From positions 1 to 15,579 of the forward strand of contig NZQO01000009.1 in assembly GCA_002693605.1 (NCBI GenBank): a stretch of DNA of 15,579 nt. The letters are read 5' to 3'. Below are positions 13,784 to 15,579 of this stretch, in pieces; position 1 is the first letter of the stretch, and every line of letters begins with the position of its first letter. Source of the DNA: Flavobacteriaceae bacterium (GTDB lineage Bacteria; Bacteroidota; Bacteroidia; Flavobacteriales; Flavobacteriaceae). Both the position numbers and the translations under genes were made by a program. The notes beneath the pieces were generated by a model. The model saw only the letters and a list, made by a program, of their open reading frames with translations. It was not told the origin of the DNA and did not search any database.

Positions 13784-14407
13784 ATGGCACTTAAAATTAT
13801 CGGGGCGGGCGTTGGACGAACTGGTACTTACTCCCTAAAAATAGCCATTGGGCAACTCGGGTTTGGTCCGTGTCACCATATGGAAGAGGTACTAAAAAAC
13901 ACTAGTGTCCAGGTACCCCTCTGGGCGGAGGCCCTAGCGGGAAATGCTAATTGGAGTGCCATTTACGAGGGCTTTAACAGTGCCGTAGATTGGCCCACGG
14001 CAGGGTTCTTTCGCGAATTGGTCCATGAGTACCCCAACGCTAAATTTATACTGTCTGAACGCAGCCCTGAAAGTTGGGCTGATAGCTTTGGCTCAACCAT
14101 TTACAAATTGGTTGAGGGAAGGGCCAATGCGCCCGAGAAAATGCACGCCTGGCTTACTATGGTTAATGAATTACTGGTGAAAAGTGGATTTCCGCCAGGA
14201 TTGGACAGGGAGGGATTAATGAATGGGTTTATCGCCCACAACAAGGCCGTAAGAGAGATCATCCCCGAAGAGCGGCTGCTTGTCTATCAAGTGAAGGACG
14301 GGTGGGAGCCCCTTTGCAACTTCCTTGGGGCACCCATACCCAGTGAGCCGTTTCCGCGCACTAACAATCGGGAGGAGTTCTGGGATTTGGTAAAGGCAGG
14401 AAGCTAA
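13784..14407 (+). CDS. Sulfotransferase-family protein
   Basis: 207 residues, normal for this short group. The N-terminal nucleotide-binding loop IGAGVGRTGTYSLK (6-19), followed by QLGFGPCHHMEE, is the classic start of the sulfotransferase_4-type family. FILSERSPESWADS (88-101) fits the 3'-phosphate-binding strand and serine. The C-terminus has VYQVKDGWEPLCNFLGAPIP, also typical. Members bind PAPS or a similar nucleotide; the acceptor is not known and many are uncharacterised. There is no signal peptide, so it is probably cytoplasmic. A TATCTTTG box lies about 100 bp upstream. It appears to be a single-gene unit. Confidence 0.88.
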   Translation: MALKIIGAGVGRTGTYSLKIAIGQLGFGPCHHMEEVLKNTSVQVPLWAEALAGNANWSAIYEGFNSAVDWPTAGFFRELVHEYPNAKFILSERSPESWADSFGSTIYKLVEGRANAPEKMHAWLTMVNELLVKSGFPPGLDREGLMNGFIAHNKAVREIIPEERLLVYQVKDGWEPLCNFLGAPIPSEPFPRTNNREEFWDLVKAGS

Positions 14408-14568
14408 GGAGAATTTCGACTATTGGGACCAATGGCACGTATGTAGCCTGTCCCCTTGACATATTACTTTGGAATTTTTGAGGTGCGTAGTGGGTTGCTA
14501 CCTCAGCTGTTTACATGCGTGGCTACCCATACCCAAACCCCTAATGGGGAATTTAAATAAGCACAGGT

Positions 14569-15000
14569 ATGAAAAATGTACTGATTTTCCTGCTGATGAT
14601 TCCGATTGGCCTTCTAGGGAAGAATGCTGCTGGGTAACAGGAACTGGAGTTGAAACAACTGAACGAATATCTATTTACGGAATATGCCCTAAACAAGAAT
14701 ACCGAACCATTCGAGGAAACTGCGACCGATGACTTTATCTTGATCGCCGCCCCCGGGAATATTGAAAATAAAACCCAGGCTATGGCTGGCGTAGGCAATG
14801 TAAACATTACCTCCCTACAGGTGTTGACAGATAACGTAGCGATCAGCGAAGAGCTGGGAATCGTGGTTGGCGTATTGGAAATGGACGGAACCATAATGAT
14901 TAGGCCCGTGCCGGGGAAAATTCGATATTCGAATACGTTTGTGAAGGATGCCGAACAATGGAAACTAAAAATGCGCACAATGACCCCAATGCGAAGGTAA
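14569..15000 (+). pseudogene. Secreted NTF2-like (DUF4440/SnoaL-type) protein broken by one in-frame stop
   Basis: From the ATG at 14569 the frame encodes a signal peptide (MKNVLIFLLMIPIGLLGKNAAG), then TAA at 14635-14637, then continues in the same frame to TAA at 14998: QELELKQLNEYLFTEYALNK, later TATDDFILIAAPG, LGIVVGVLEM, RYSNTFVKDAEQWKLKMRT. The latter blocks fit the NTF2-like DUF4440 domain, ending with the typical W-K-L strand. The stop falls exactly at the expected signal-peptidase cleavage region and is one substitution away from CAA (Q). The rest looks undamaged, which suggests a recent loss, or a sequencing error. Initiation at a TTG (14650) would give a protein without its signal. 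Confidence 0.7.
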
Positions 15001-15007
15001 ATTTAGC

Positions 15008-15157
15008 GGCCTCCCCGAACCGACACCAAAATGTAATTTGTGGTTTTGTGAAAAGCTGTATTTTTAGCCTATCTCCCCATTCATTGCGACCATAGAATGT
15101 GTTTATCTGCTATACGACTTGGATAGAGTGCATAATATGGATGATATAACCAGTTGT
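15008..15157 (+). repeat. Dispersed 150-bp repeat, copy B
   Basis: Partner of 1914-2064 in the same orientation, with one net base of length difference. It begins 7 bp after the stop of the preceding gene and ends GATGATATAACCAGTTGT, giving TATA (15145-15148), 4 nt, GTTG (15153-15156), eight bases before the next ATG. The stem TTTATCT (15102-15108) with GGATAGA (15121-15127) is kept by wobble pairs relative to copy A. Confidence 0.8.
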
Positions 15158-15164
15158 GCATAAT

Positions 15165-15579
15165 ATGAGAAAAACGCTGATTTTAATATTAGGACTTACG
15201 ATTTTACAGCTAAATTTTTCTTGTAAAACCCAATATTCCGTGATAGAGTTAAACAATAATTTTACAACCGAGCAAGTAGCCGATTTAAAATTAATTTCTG
15301 ACTTTTTTAAAAATCAAATGTGTTTAAATATGGACTCTGATTTCAAAACTTGTTATCAGAGAATACCTCACGAATATTTGGAGGCAATTGGAGAAGGATT
15401 TTGGACAAACATTGACTTTGAAAAACAAAAAGAGCTTTACGAACAAATATTAAAATCAACTTTTGACGAAATTTGGATGTTCTGTAAATCGACTGAATAT
15501 AAAACTGGAAAAGAAACAAAAAGTATTTGTGCAAATCCAATCGGAATATACTATGAATATCTTGTCGATTTAGGAAAAC
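15165..15579 (+). CDS. Putative lipoprotein, truncated by the window edge
   Basis: 138 codons are open from the ATG at 15165 to the end of the window. The N-terminus MRKTLILILGLTILQLNFSC is a lipoprotein signal peptide with the cysteine of the lipobox at position 20. The mature part is helical and AT-rich in codon use (TEQVADLKLISDFFKNQMC, IPHEYLEAIGEGFW, FDEIWMFCKSTEYKTG) with several cysteines; no family is recognised. Composition resembles the genes at 2103-9433 rather than its left neighbours, and it directly follows copy B of the 150-bp repeat, as the UDG-like gene follows copy A. Confidence 0.75.
   Translation, partial: MRKTLILILGLTILQLNFSCKTQYSVIELNNNFTTEQVADLKLISDFFKNQMCLNMDSDFKTCYQRIPHEYLEAIGEGFWTNIDFEKQKELYEQILKSTFDEIWMFCKSTEYKTGKETKSICANPIGIYYEYLVDLGK

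Noticed and set aside
14469..14732. 87-aa plus-strand frame upstream of the NTF2-like gene
   Set aside because: It overlaps the signal-peptide region in another frame and its peptide has no recognisable features.

Overview
The window looks like a chromosomal segment of a marine-type member of the Bacteroidota (class Flavobacteriia). The reasons are the DUF6266 protein, the DUF4198 + HupE/UreJ pair, the Bacteroidota-style promoter elements (TTTG and TAnnTTTG), leaders without Shine-Dalgarno sequences, and the type of GC-rich and palindromic intergenic repeats. No rRNA, tRNA, integrase, transposase or CRISPR array was seen.

Layout. Positions 1-560 hold no gene: they carry a GC-rich REP-like tandem repeat with a unit of about 97 bp and two strong hairpins. 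Positions 583-1587 are visibly GC-rich and hold a small HTH protein (+) and a DUF6266 protein (-) that converge on a shared bidirectional terminator. A 14-unit, 10-bp tandem repeat (1661-1800) abuts the candidate promoter of the DUF6266 gene. From about 2050 to 9430 the DNA becomes strikingly AT-rich. This part carries a uracil-DNA-glycosylase-fold protein, a membrane-anchored coiled-coil protein, and a complete type I restriction-modification operon hsdR - unknown 144-aa gene - hsdM - hsdS, with genes overlapping or 4 bp apart. From 9763 on the DNA returns to intermediate composition: a histidine-rich DUF4198 protein with a HupE/UreJ permease (probable metal-uptake pair), a PiT phosphate transporter, a short gene remnant, a sulfotransferase-family protein, an NTF2-like secreted protein broken by one in-frame stop, and the start of a lipoprotein that runs off the window.

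The most interesting pattern is in the spaces between genes. The AT-rich genes sit between palindromic boundary elements of the form TATA-N4..6-GTTG...gene...CAAC-N4..6-TATA. Each tested gene has its own matched pair: GTTGTAACAC/GTGTTACAAC around the UDG-like gene, and GTTGGCGGTAA/CTACTGCCAAC around the coiled-coil gene, with spacing also matched within each pair (N4/N4 and N6/N6). A related boundary (AAAAGAG...CAACGCT) occurs in the same orientation before hsdR and after hsdS. A 150-bp diverged direct repeat (1914-2064 and 15008-15157) ends with the same TATA-N4-GTTG signature just before two different AT-rich genes. I read this as a cassette-like mode of gene acquisition that superficially resembles integron attC sites but does not match their consensus. 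That reading is inference; the inverted and direct repeats themselves are visible in the sequence.
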